From positions 1 to 50,729 of the forward strand of contig CALREJ010000003.1 in the NCBI GenBank assembly GCA_943355155.1: a stretch of 50,729 nt of DNA, given 5' to 3'. The DNA comes from Candidatus Peribacteria bacterium (lineage in GTDB: Bacteria; Patescibacteriota; Gracilibacteria; Peribacterales; Peribacteraceae). Position numbers and translations under genes: made by a program. The notes beneath the pieces were generated by a model. It saw only the letters and a program-made list of their open reading frames with translations, was not told where the DNA came from and made no database searches. Below are positions 32,372 through 40,438 of this stretch, piece by piece (position 1 is the first letter of the stretch; each line of letters opens with the position of its first letter).

Positions 32372-33324
32372 AATCCAATGGAATGTCGCACCTTCTCCAT
32401 CGTCTTCTTCGCAATCGCCGACGCCTTCTTCGCCCCCTCCGCAAGCACATCATCCACATACTTCACATTCTGTTCGAGCTCACTGCGCTTCGCCCGCATC
32501 GCAGAAAAATAATCCAAATACGTCTCAAGTAACTTCTTCTTCGCATCCCCATAACTGAGTCCATTTTTATATTCCTCCGCGAGTGTTTTCTGAGCTGAAG
32601 CATCGAGGAAAAGTTTATGAATCTGATACACCGTACACGTGTCTGGATCTTTCGCATCCGTCGCACCTTTGCTATCTGTTTTGATACCCATGATCGCGGA
32701 CTTGATCACCTTCTCCTCTGCAAAAAGCGGGATGGTATTGCCGTAACTCTTGCTCATTTTTTGGCCATCTGTACCAGGCACCACCGCGACTGCAGCATTG
32801 ATTTCGGGTTCGGGGAGGATGAATGTGTCTCCGAATGCATTGTTAAACTTGATCGCGATATCACGAGCAATCTCGACATGCTGTTTTTGATCTTTGCCAA
32901 CCGGCACTTTGTCCGCGTGGTAGAGGAGAATATCCGCCGCCATGAGGACTGGGTAGGTGAAGAGTCCAACCGACGACGCAATCCCCTTCTCAACCTTTTC
33001 CTTATAACTCACTGCTCGTTCAAGAAGTCCCATCGGTGTCACAGTCGAAAGGATCCACATGAGCTCTGTGTGCTCCGGAACATCTGATTGATAGAAAACC
33101 ACTGCTTTCGTTGGATCGAGTCCACACGCCAAAATATCAAGCACCGCTTCACGACGATATGTTCGAAGCTGCTCCGCGTCCTGCATCGTAGTGAGCGCAT
33201 GCAAATCAACGACAAAGTAAAAACTTTCCTCTGCTTTTCCGACATATTCGATATTCGGTTTAATAGACCCGAAATAGTTTCCAAGGTGCAATGTGCCCGA
33301 CGGTTGGATTGCAGAAAGAATGCG
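32368..33324 (-). CDS. trpS: Tryptophan--tRNA ligase
   Basis: 318 aa, class I aminoacyl-tRNA synthetase charging tRNA-Trp. The HIGH-type motif is IQPSGTLHLGNYFGSIK right at the N-terminus, the KMSKS loop is GTDGQKMSKSYGN near 190, and YPVLMAADILLYHADKVPVG is the tryptophan-pocket segment. Length is normal for bacterial TrpRS. The start at 33324 is fixed by TACACT ending 6 nt upstream and by the family's N-terminus; the frame is open 12 codons further, beyond the promoter. maf follows with a 4-bp overlap. Confidence 0.97.
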   Translation of the reverse strand, partial: RILSAIQPSGTLHLGNYFGSIKPNIEYVGKAEESFYFVVDLHALTTMQDAEQLRTYRREAVLDILACGLDPTKAVVFYQSDVPEHTELMWILSTVTPMGLLERAVSYKEKVEKGIASSVGLFTYPVLMAADILLYHADKVPVGKDQKQHVEIARDIAIKFNNAFGDTFILPEPEINAAVAVVPGTDGQKMSKSYGNTIPLFAEEKVIKSAIMGIKTDSKGATDAKDPDTCTVYQIHKLFLDASAQKTLAEEYKNGLSYGDAKKKLLETYLDYFSAMRAKRSELEQNVKYVDDVLAEGAKKASAIAKKTMEKVRHSIGL

Positions 33325-33346
33325 CATGAGCGAAGTGTAGCACTTT

Positions 33347-34006
33347 TTATTTCCCTCCACGTAACTCCCTCAATACCTTTTGAAAACTAGGTGGAAGTGG
33401 TGCTTCGATGTGCAGTTTTTCACCGGTCACAGGATGCGTGAAGTCGAGGGAATACGCATGTAGAAAAAAACGGTGATAGTGGAAATGCTTGCGGAAGGAC
33501 TTGTCGGCTTTTTCGTCTCCGTAGAGTGGATCCATGAGGAGCGGATGCCCGATGAATTTCATGTGCTGACGGATCTGATGCTTGCGCCCTGTTTCGATCT
33601 CGACCTCCACGTACGTCGCCGTCGGAAATGCATCGAGCACTTTGAAATGCGACACCGCAGGAACCAATTCTTTTTTTGTGCGAGCAGGAAGCGCACGTTC
33701 GATGGTCCCAAACTTTCGCGACAAATGTCCCGCGACCAGCGCGTGGTACCGCTTGATCCAACCCTTAAATGCCTTCTCACGGATCTTCCTCACAGCCTCC
33801 GCCGTCTTTCCAAACACAATCACCCCTGACGTCCCAAAGTCGAGACGATGCACAACGCGCAGCCCCGGATAATCTTTTTTCAAAAAATCAAACAGCGGCA
33901 TCTTCCCAAATCCTCCTGCCGTCACCACCAGTTCCCCCTCGAGCTTATTCACCACAAGCAAATGAGGGTCGTTGAAGAGGATTCGGTCGGCGCGGATACT
34001 GGGCAT
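33347..34006 (-). CDS. RluA-family pseudouridine synthase
   Basis: 219 aa, converts uridine to pseudouridine in rRNA or tRNA. The catalytic motif LRVVHRLDFGTSGVIVFGKT contains HRLD with the active Asp. Later IETGRKHQIRQHMKFIGHPL and MDPLYGD are standard RluA blocks. There is no S4 RNA-binding domain at the N-terminus, as in the short RluA/TruC type. The exact target (RluA, RluC or RluD position) cannot be told. TATTCT ends 6 nt before the ATG. The stop is 22 bp from the trpS start, and the trpS -10 box lies in that gap. Confidence 0.95.
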   Translation of the reverse strand: MPSIRADRILFNDPHLLVVNKLEGELVVTAGGFGKMPLFDFLKKDYPGLRVVHRLDFGTSGVIVFGKTAEAVRKIREKAFKGWIKRYHALVAGHLSRKFGTIERALPARTKKELVPAVSHFKVLDAFPTATYVEVEIETGRKHQIRQHMKFIGHPLLMDPLYGDEKADKSFRKHFHYHRFFLHAYSLDFTHPVTGEKLHIEAPLPPSFQKVLRELRGGK

Positions 34007-34037
34007 AAAGGCAGAATACAGGAAAAATGAAGAATCC

Positions 34038-34265
34038 TTACATCATTTCTTCCAAATCCTCAACAGTGAGATCAAGATCGTTCAAGATACTTCTTAGCAA
34101 ACCTTTGCCAAGATCTTCATTGCCATGCAAGGGCACAGCCGTTCCACAGCGACCATCTATACTCTCCACAAAAACATGGCTGCCTTTCTTTCGGAGCGCA
34201 TAAAATCCATTCTTCAAAAGAATCTTCAGTAGCTTCTTTCCAGAGAGAACGCGAAGAGTACCCAT
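34038..34265 (-). CDS. hicA: HicA-type mRNA interferase toxin
   Basis: 75 aa, HicA/YcfA double-stranded-RNA-binding-like fold: VLSGKKLLKILLKNGFYALR, then KKGSHVFVE with the catalytic His, and LHGNEDLGKGLLRSILND. HicA cleaves mRNA and tmRNA until bound by HicB. The start at 34265 lies four bases after the hicB stop; an upstream in-frame start inside hicB is possible. It is placed second in the operon, the HicBA order. Confidence 0.92.
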   Translation of the reverse strand: MGTLRVLSGKKLLKILLKNGFYALRKKGSHVFVESIDGRCGTAVPLHGNEDLGKGLLRSILNDLDLTVEDLEEMM

Positions 34266-34269
34266 ATGC

Positions 34270-34494
34270 TCACACCTTGAGTGCAATTTCCCGAACTTCT
34301 ACAAATTTATCCTGAGGGATTTTTTGCTTCTTCGACTGTTCAACTTCAACACAGAGTGCAATCACCTCTTGCAGACGCTTGTTGAGAACTTTCAATGACT
34401 TCGCCTGTGTGTGGCATCCGCGAAGTGTCGGCACATGTGCAATAAACATGCCATCTTTATCCTGTGTGATGATAACGGAGAAGTGATAAGTCAT
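34270..34494 (-). CDS. hicB: HicB-type antitoxin
   Basis: 74 aa with the partial RNase-H-like HicB fold: FSVIITQDKDGMFIAHVPTL, GCHTQAKSLKVLNKRLQEVI and a basic tail. It matches the short HicB type without a helix-turn-helix or ribbon DNA-binding C-terminus, so autorepression must work differently or be absent. TATACT (34501-34506 on the complement) ends 6 nt before the ATG, predicting a leaderless hicBA mRNA. An in-frame start five codons upstream lies inside the -10 box and is rejected. Confidence 0.9.
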   Translation of the reverse strand: MTYHFSVIITQDKDGMFIAHVPTLRGCHTQAKSLKVLNKRLQEVIALCVEVEQSKKQKIPQDKFVEVREIALKV

Positions 34495-34568
34495 ACCTAC
34501 AGTATACACGATAAGTTGATTGGAAGCATTGCCGCAACTTGCTCTCTTCTTTACACTACTGACTCTCT

Positions 34569-34645
34569 GGACGATTAGCTCAGTTGGTTAGAGCGTTCGA
34601 TTCACATTCGAAAGGTCCCCAGTTCGAATCTGGGATCGTCCACCA
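34569..34645 (+). tRNA. tRNA-Val (anticodon CAC)
   Basis: The cloverleaf is complete. The acceptor is GGACGAT/ATCGTCC. The D-arm contains AGCTCAGTTGGTTAGAGC. The anticodon stem TTCGA/TCGAA holds loop TTCACAT (anticodon CAC). The T-arm is CCCAGTTCGAATCTGGG, the discriminator is A, and the CCA is encoded at 34643-34645. A perfect 26-bp palindrome starts at the discriminator base. Confidence 0.96.
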
Positions 34646-34667
34646 CGTCGTTCGCGAACGACGTGGT
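34642..34667. repeat. Perfect 26-bp palindrome overlapping the tRNA-Val 3' end
   Basis: Arms ACCACGTCGTTCG and CGAACGACGTGGT meet with no loop. The left arm includes the tRNA discriminator and CCA. There is no T run, so it is not a typical terminator. It may be a processing signal, a protein-binding site or an integration scar. Confidence 0.75.
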
Positions 34668-34673
34668 CCACCA

Positions 34674-34700
34674 TTCGTCCTTCGACAGGCTCAGGATGAC
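34674..34700. repeat. REP-like element, short copy
   Basis: TTCGTCCTTCGACAGGCTCA followed by GGATGAC: the two half-motifs of the REP-like family with only a few bases between. Similar sequences (CCTTCGACAGGCTCAGGATGA type) are widespread in bacterial genomes. Confidence 0.6.
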
Positions 34701-34721
34701 ATCCGCTCATTGTAACACCCA

Positions 34722-36500
34722 TCACTCCTGAATAAACCCACTCACTTGGCTTTGCCACAGTTTTGCATACGTACCACCACGCGCGAGGAGTTCTGCGTGT
34801 GTGCCGTCTTCTACTATCTGCCCGCTTTCGAGGACGATCAGTCTATCCATTGCCTGAAGAGTGGAGAGACGATGCGCGACTGCGAGGACTGTTTTTCCTT
34901 TCATCAGCTCTGCGAGGGCTTTCTGGATTTCTGATTCACTGTCGGTGTCGAGCGAACTGGTTGCTTCGTCGAGGACGAGGATCTGTGCGTTTTTCAGGAT
35001 CGCACGTGCAATCGCAACGCGCTGGCGCTGACCGCCGGAGAGCTTCACTCCCCGCTCACCCACAAACGTCGCATAGCCTTTCGGGAGATCTTCGATAAAT
35101 GCGTGTGCCTGCGCGAGCTCTGCTGCGTGCATGATCTCTTCATCTGTTGCGCCAAGTTTTCCATACCCGATGTTATCGCGGATGGTGCGGTGGAAGAGAG
35201 TGATGTCCTGCGGAACCATGGCGATGTTCTGGAGCAGACTGTGCTGTTGGACGAGTCGAATGTCCTGATCATCAACGAGGATCGATCCTTCCTGCACATC
35301 GTATTGCCGCAGGAGCAGCGCCGTGAGCGTAGTTTTTCCCGCACCACTCGCGCCGACGAGCCCCACTTTCTGTCCGCTTGGAATATCGAGACTGAGCTCA
35401 GTAAACACTGGTTTTCGTCCGTAGCTAAAGGCGATATTTTGAAATGCGATGTGGCCTCCTGCGGGTACCAGTTTCTTTGCAAGCGGAGCGTCCACAATCT
35501 GATGCGGCTGGAGTAATTCTTTGAGTCCTTCATTGATCTGGCTGTAGCGATCGATGAAATCTGTCATTTTGTGACCGATAAAAAACATCGCGCGCATAAT
35601 GCCGATGACGATCGTCGTGATCATGACAACCGTACCGACGGTGATCGATCCTTTTTGCAGTAACGAGAGTGACATTGCAAACATCCCCGCAATAAAAATA
35701 GTAACGAGTCCGCCGTTCATGAAAAGAATCCACTCCGATAGCCACCAGTTATGCATATCCGCACGACGATGGGTCTCAATGAAACTGTCGAGGTAGTCCC
35801 GCTCGTACGCGTGATGTCCGTACTGATGCACCGCGGAAATGTTGCTCGTCGCATCGACCATTTTTCCTTTGAGAATAGACGCATATTCGGCAACGGCATA
35901 CGCATGTCTCTGCTTTCGGAGCACGAGCCACGTATTGAGCGAAAGGAAAAAGACAGTCCATACACCGAGAATCAACCCCAGCCGCACATCCGCCCACATC
36001 GCGAGCCCAAAGCTCCACGTGAAATTCACCGCAAGTGGGAGGAATTCCCACGTGACCGCAGAGAGGATGTCCCCTGTCCCCGAAGACGCATTACCGATTT
36101 TATTCGTGAGTGCGCCGGCAAAACGTTCATTGAAATACGTGCTGCTGTGGCCGGTGAGATACGCGAAAAGTTCTCTGTTCACCGTCGCGCGCGCACCGGT
36201 CATCCACCGCATTCCGCAAAAACCGCTACACCGCCAAATACTCTCGTCGATAAAAAAAGTAATCGGATACGCCATCCCCCACATCCACATCATCGCCGTA
36301 TTACTAAATCCATCCGTCACCGCCGCCTGCGCCGCATCGACAAGATATTTCAGCTCCAGCGTCAACACACTCCCCAGTGATTCCGCCACAAACACAGCAC
36401 ACAGCGCACCCACCGCCCACTTTTTATGCATGGCACTGATGTACCACACGAACGCGAGTGGTGTTTTTGGAAGCCGCTGCATCGAAACAGAATTTCGCAT
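34722..36500 (-). CDS. ABC exporter, fused membrane and ATPase domains
   Basis: 592 aa half-transporter that dimerises. An N-terminal transmembrane domain of six helices spans about residues 20-330. The nucleotide-binding domain follows: Walker A VGLVGASGAGKTTLTALLL, Q-loop MVPQDITLFHRTIRDNI, signature VKLSGGQRQRVAIARAIL, Walker B ILVLDEATSSLD and H-loop VLAVAHRLST. It matches MsbA-like and multidrug or lipid exporters; the substrate is unknown. TATAGT ends 8 nt before the ATG. No partner subunit gene lies next to it, which fits a homodimer. Confidence 0.93.
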   Translation of the reverse strand: MRNSVSMQRLPKTPLAFVWYISAMHKKWAVGALCAVFVAESLGSVLTLELKYLVDAAQAAVTDGFSNTAMMWMWGMAYPITFFIDESIWRCSGFCGMRWMTGARATVNRELFAYLTGHSSTYFNERFAGALTNKIGNASSGTGDILSAVTWEFLPLAVNFTWSFGLAMWADVRLGLILGVWTVFFLSLNTWLVLRKQRHAYAVAEYASILKGKMVDATSNISAVHQYGHHAYERDYLDSFIETHRRADMHNWWLSEWILFMNGGLVTIFIAGMFAMSLSLLQKGSITVGTVVMITTIVIGIMRAMFFIGHKMTDFIDRYSQINEGLKELLQPHQIVDAPLAKKLVPAGGHIAFQNIAFSYGRKPVFTELSLDIPSGQKVGLVGASGAGKTTLTALLLRQYDVQEGSILVDDQDIRLVQQHSLLQNIAMVPQDITLFHRTIRDNIGYGKLGATDEEIMHAAELAQAHAFIEDLPKGYATFVGERGVKLSGGQRQRVAIARAILKNAQILVLDEATSSLDTDSESEIQKALAELMKGKTVLAVAHRLSTLQAMDRLIVLESGQIVEDGTHAELLARGGTYAKLWQSQVSGFIQE

Positions 36501-36566
36501 GAAAGCGCACTATACAGAGGCCTTTGGCTCTTAGAAAAGGAAAAGTCGATTATTTTCTGTCTCTCC

Positions 36567-37178
36567 TCACGCCCCCACAAACTCCGGATCCGTCATGAGT
36601 CTGCTCTCTTCAGGAAGAACCTGATTGAGATACTTGCTGTGCGGTTTTTTGTTGTACGGCGTTTCTGCGGGGCTGGTCATTTGTTCAAAGGCGAGTTGGC
36701 AGACGCGCATGCCGGGATAGAGCGCGACGGGCATACGGTTGAGGTTACTGATTTCGAGGGTGATGGTGCCGGAAAAACCGGGATCCACGAAGCCGGCGGT
36801 CGAGTGCACGATGATGCCGAGGCGACCGAGGGAGCTGCGACCTTCGACACGTACGACCAAGTCATCGGGAACTGTGATGGTTTCCATCGTGACGCCGAGG
36901 ACGAATTCACCGGGTTGCACAATGAAGCTCTCCCCTTCCGGAATCGTAATCATGCGCATGCGGCCTTGCAGAGTTTCCGGGTTTTTCGGATCAAGAATCG
37001 CGAATTTGCTGTGATCGTAGAGTTTGAAGACACTGCCAAGTCGCAAATCCATCGAACTCGCGTGAATGTGCATGAACTGCGTCACTTGTTCTGGGGTCGA
37101 CAGCCCCGGCTGCGCACAATCGATGATCACGCGTCCGCTTTCGATGGCCTTTTTGATGTCTCGGTCGGAAAGAATCAT
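36567..37178 (-). CDS. dcd: dCTP deaminase
   Basis: 203 aa, trimeric dUTPase-fold enzyme. It converts dCTP to dUTP, or directly to dUMP in the bifunctional type. Motifs: MILSDRDIKKAIESGRVII at the N-terminus, MDLRLGSVFKLY, VRVEGRSSLGRLGIIVHSTA with the catalytic Glu shortly after in FVDPGFSGTITLEISN. Whether it is mono- or bifunctional cannot be decided by eye. TAAGCT ends 6 nt before the ATG. The gene supplies dTTP precursors and stands alone between the exporter and the large orphan. Confidence 0.95.
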   Translation of the reverse strand: MILSDRDIKKAIESGRVIIDCAQPGLSTPEQVTQFMHIHASSMDLRLGSVFKLYDHSKFAILDPKNPETLQGRMRMITIPEGESFIVQPGEFVLGVTMETITVPDDLVVRVEGRSSLGRLGIIVHSTAGFVDPGFSGTITLEISNLNRMPVALYPGMRVCQLAFEQMTSPAETPYNKKPHSKYLNQVLPEESRLMTDPEFVGA

Positions 37179-37286
37179 GAGCGTAGCTTATAGCTTCCGG
37201 CTTCCGGCTTCCAGCGAATAGTGAAAACCATATCTAGTGGCAAAAAATAGTATCACACACGATATATTGTATGGGGAATACTTGAA

Positions 37287-39083
37287 GTGGAACGCGATTA
37301 CAGAGAGAATGTGCGGCACCCTATGCCGACAACATTTGAATCATCAGCGGGAATCGAGAATGATCTGAATGGTCGGGAAGAAGATGGTGAAGGACGCAAC
37401 CGAGCACGCGACTACGAGCACATCCGCAGTCACCTTTTCGACGCAACGCGGGGAGTGAATCAATATTTAAGTGAAAAAACTGCCGGAAAATGGTGGAAAG
37501 AAGCGCTGAGCAACCGATCACCCGATACATTTTTCAATGTCCAGTTGCAGCCGCGAATGAAAAAGTGGCAACAGATGAGACGCTCGTATGACAACACTGT
37601 TGCAGAAATGGAACCCTACGGAAAATCAGCGAATCCACCTATTCTGAAACCCACACAATTCTGGAAATTATCCGGCAAAGAGCGCGAGGCGTATCTTCGA
37701 AAAGCGGAAGAGTTTTTAAAAAAACAAAGCACGCTCGGAAAAAGACTGACCACTCTGCGTGAGACAACATTCAAAGAATTCGTAAAGATCACCCACGGCC
37801 GTCTCAAAGCATCCTCAAATAACGACATCCAAAAACTGCAGACTGGCCTGAAGCACGTATCGCTTGATGAAAACGAAATTGCCGGTTGGGAAGCATTCCT
37901 CAAAAATGGAATCGCCTCTGCACAAAGCCTCTACGGCCGCATGATGAATCAGCTGATTACCGCTCAGCTCAGCGAACATATTATCTCCGCGAGAGTCGTA
38001 AAAAACCTGAAAAATAAATTCAAAGATACGAATGTCGATTTCAAGCAAAAAGAGTTATACATCGATGTACTCCTTCCTGAACGCCTGAGAGAATGGAGGA
38101 GAATAAAAGGAGAACGCGACACATTGGCAAAGAATCCTGATGTCAAAAAACTCAAGGGTGTACCGAGGTTGGCGGTATTTATGAACGAATCGCAGTTTGT
38201 GGAGCTGGAATATCCGGAGCGTTTGGCTTTGTACGAGGAAGTCGACACAGCTCTCGATAGCTCCGTCAAAATGGAAACGATTTCCTCTCCTACGAAGTAC
38301 GCACGCTACCAGATCGGGAACCACGACTACGACGGCGCTGAACAAACACTGATGACGGCGAAACAAAAGGATCCTGAAAATCAAGACATTCCATCGCTAC
38401 TGAACTACTTGGAGCAACTACGACGTACGGAACTAGTAGATGAAGAAGTGGAAACCTCCGACCCAGAGGCCATTATGGCACGAGCTCGTCATACGATCAC
38501 ACATCGGGCTCCAACTGGGGCAAAAAAAACATATCAAATGCTGGCTCAAAAAGGATACAAGACTCTCGCATCTGGATGTCAGATGATCTATAACCGCAAA
38601 TGGGTGCGCGAACACGGATACAGCACGAATAAAACTGAGCGTATGCACGCGGAAAGTGAGACAAATAAAAGCAATACCCAAGATCATATTGAAAACGGCC
38701 ACACGCCGTGGCTCGAACACAACATTCTCGAAGGTGACACTGCGAACAAGTCTGCTATTCGTGATGAGTGTCACAAAGCTCAGCTCCTCCACATCAGCAG
38801 TGAAGGAGTGGAAACCGCGGTGAACAGCGCAGAGCTGAATCAAAATAATCATCTGCACCGCTACTGGACAACGTGGAATCTGAAAGATGTGACATACGAA
38901 GCGCAGGATGAATTTATTGTGAACTGCCATTATCAATTGAAGCAGGATATAAAGAAGCTCAATGAAATGGGATACGACTTTACGATCGCCGGCCCGCTCA
39001 AAAGAAAAGGCGGAGGAGTGGCTGAACCTTTGAAAAAAAACAAACCAAAAATGCCTTCTCCACCGACTGGTATGGCCGGATAA
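37287..39083 (+). CDS. Orphan protein with TPR-like segment (598 aa)
   Basis: No family is recognised. It is helical and highly charged throughout, with no signal peptide or membrane helix. Near residues 345-375, YQIGNHDYDGAEQTLMTAKQ followed by KDPENQDI looks like a tetratricopeptide unit. The C-terminal quarter has a possible helix-turn region (KWVREHGYSTNKTERMHAES) and ends in a basic, proline-rich tail (KKNKPKMPSPP). A GTG start at 37287 is used; an ATG at residue 13 (37323) is a reasonable alternative, as no -10 box sits close to either. The upstream 100 bp contain GCTTCCG micro-repeats. Confidence 0.8.
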   Translation: MERDYRENVRHPMPTTFESSAGIENDLNGREEDGEGRNRARDYEHIRSHLFDATRGVNQYLSEKTAGKWWKEALSNRSPDTFFNVQLQPRMKKWQQMRRSYDNTVAEMEPYGKSANPPILKPTQFWKLSGKEREAYLRKAEEFLKKQSTLGKRLTTLRETTFKEFVKITHGRLKASSNNDIQKLQTGLKHVSLDENEIAGWEAFLKNGIASAQSLYGRMMNQLITAQLSEHIISARVVKNLKNKFKDTNVDFKQKELYIDVLLPERLREWRRIKGERDTLAKNPDVKKLKGVPRLAVFMNESQFVELEYPERLALYEEVDTALDSSVKMETISSPTKYARYQIGNHDYDGAEQTLMTAKQKDPENQDIPSLLNYLEQLRRTELVDEEVETSDPEAIMARARHTITHRAPTGAKKTYQMLAQKGYKTLASGCQMIYNRKWVREHGYSTNKTERMHAESETNKSNTQDHIENGHTPWLEHNILEGDTANKSAIRDECHKAQLLHISSEGVETAVNSAELNQNNHLHRYWTTWNLKDVTYEAQDEFIVNCHYQLKQDIKKLNEMGYDFTIAGPLKRKGGGVAEPLKKNKPKMPSPPTGMAG

Positions 39084-39144
39084 ACACTAGATTGCGTAGA
39101 AGCTCCTGATTCCACTAGAATCCTCTCTCTATTCCCCACCTCTC

Positions 39145-39744
39145 ATGAAAAAATCCTTCGCAATCACAGCCTCTTCCCTCCTCTTCCTCGCAGCCTGCGG
39201 AAGCGCCACAACCGGAAGTGCCACGCTCGATGACAAGCTAAAAAATCCCCTCTACGCCCAGCACTACTATCAGGAACTTACGAGCAACATGGTGACACTG
39301 CAACTGAGTAACGATCCGATCCTCAAGGAATCTGGCAAACAATCACTCGTCGACCGCACACGCATTGAAGGAACAAAGCAGGCGCAGGAAGCAGTCGATA
39401 CAAACGCAAGTGGACCACACGGAACATTCATAAGCGACAAGGACTTGGTACAGGGCAGTGTTCTCATGCTCGGTGACACCTTGTATTTTGGTCCCGATCT
39501 TGTGGCCACTCCGGGACCGTCTTTGCATGTGTACATAAGTAACACAGTCGATCCACGTGTGGGCACATTCCCTGATAGCAGTGCCGTGGATTTGGGCGTT
39601 CTGCAAGATCCCTTTGGTGCGCAAAGCTACGCACTTCCAAAAAATGATCAAGATCAAGCGGCTGGTGCTCCTCCATTGAGAACGGTTGTCCTGTGGGACA
39701 AAGAACTCGAAATGGTGTACGGATTTGTGCAACTGGCTGAGTAA
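39145..39744 (+). CDS. Lipoprotein with DM13-like domain
   Basis: 199 aa. The signal peptide ends in a lipobox, LLFLAACGS, so Cys19 should be lipidated and anchor the protein to the outer face of the membrane. Residues about 93-198 follow the DM13 pattern: GTFISDKDLVQGSVLMLGD, TLYFGPDLVATPGPSLHVYI, LGVLQDPFGAQSYALP and RTVVLWDKELEMVYGFVQLA. DM13 domains are proposed to take part in extracytoplasmic electron transfer. The usual C-terminal cysteine (VVIWC) is absent: the place reads VVLWD, so redox function is uncertain. It is convergent with the DsbA-like lipoprotein. Confidence 0.82.
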   Translation: MKKSFAITASSLLFLAACGSATTGSATLDDKLKNPLYAQHYYQELTSNMVTLQLSNDPILKESGKQSLVDRTRIEGTKQAQEAVDTNASGPHGTFISDKDLVQGSVLMLGDTLYFGPDLVATPGPSLHVYISNTVDPRVGTFPDSSAVDLGVLQDPFGAQSYALPKNDQDQAAGAPPLRTVVLWDKELEMVYGFVQLAE

Positions 39745-39792
39745 ATCTTACAAGCTACAAGCCACCGGCCACTAGCCACCGGATTGCTTCTT

Positions 39793-40386
39793 CTAAAGCT
39801 TCACCCCCGTCCCATCGGACGCGCCATCTATCGCGTTGCCGACTGCATCGATGGTGCTTTCGACGATCTTTCCATTCACGAGGAAAGTAGGAGTGCCTTT
39901 CACGCCCAGTTTCACCCCCGCATCGTACTCAGCGAGAATTGCCTTTCGCTTGATGTGTGATTTTTGACATCGATTGAAAAGCGTCATATCGAGTTTTAAT
40001 TGATTGCCCCACTCCTCGACCGCTTGTGTATTCAAATCATCCTGATGCGTGTAAGCGGTATCCACAAATTCCCAGAATTTCCCCTGATCCGCCGCACATT
40101 CGCTCGCCTCCGCAGCCATCATCGCATATTCATGAATAGCAGTAAGCGGGAACTGACGGAATTCGAAATGGATCTTTGAGCCGTACTGCTGAAGCATCGG
40201 CTGCACCACTCTTTCCTGAGCACTCCGACATGCAGGACACTGGAAATCTCCATACTCGACCACACTCACGATGGAACTCGCATTACTTTGCGGGTTGATC
40301 CCTTTGGAGGAATCGGCAGACAGTCCCGTCGTATCGACACAGGCAGTAAGAGCGAGGAGTGAACAGAGGAGGATGAGGCGGCGCAT
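39793..40386 (-). CDS. DsbA-family thiol-disulfide oxidoreductase lipoprotein
   Basis: 197 aa. Lipobox LLALTACVD gives a lipidated Cys near 16. The thioredoxin fold with DsbA helical insert follows: VVEYGDFQCPACRSAQERVV with active-site CPAC near 50-53, FRQFPLTAIHEYAMMAAEAS, and the cis-Pro loop VKGTPTFLVNGK. It fits the BdbD/DsbA-like group that forms or isomerises disulfides in exported proteins. The window encodes several Cys-rich exported proteins (for example the DUF4215 protein), which are likely clients. It diverges from dnaX across 52 bp of CACTACTCACT-type micro-repeat. Confidence 0.93.
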   Translation of the reverse strand: MRRLILLCSLLALTACVDTTGLSADSSKGINPQSNASSIVSVVEYGDFQCPACRSAQERVVQPMLQQYGSKIHFEFRQFPLTAIHEYAMMAAEASECAADQGKFWEFVDTAYTHQDDLNTQAVEEWGNQLKLDMTLFNRCQKSHIKRKAILAEYDAGVKLGVKGTPTFLVNGKIVESTIDAVGNAIDGASDGTGVKL

Positions 40387-40392
40387 GAGGTA

Positions 40393-40432
40393 AGTGGGTA
40401 GTGTGTAGTTGGTAGTGAGTAGTGTATACTGT
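40393..40432. repeat. GTAGTGNGTAGT micro-repeat in a divergent promoter region
   Basis: Alternating GGGTAGTG, TGTAGTTGGTAGTGAGTAGTG units. The complement contains CTACTCACTAC, the same motif as the micro-repeat before the GH15 gene. It spans the promoters of dnaX and the DsbA-like gene. Confidence 0.6.
40425..40430 (+). promoter_or_regulatory. -10 box of dnaX (leaderless GTG start)
   Basis: TATACT ends 8 nt before the GTG at 40439. This GTG opens MSLYQTYRPRSF, the family's standard DnaX N-terminus, so the start is independently supported and the transcript should begin at it. Confidence 0.7.
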
Positions 40433-40438
40433 TTTCCT

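Noticed and set aside
36426..37193. 255-aa plus-strand ORF opposite dcd
   Set aside because: Shadow frame over the dCTP deaminase motifs.
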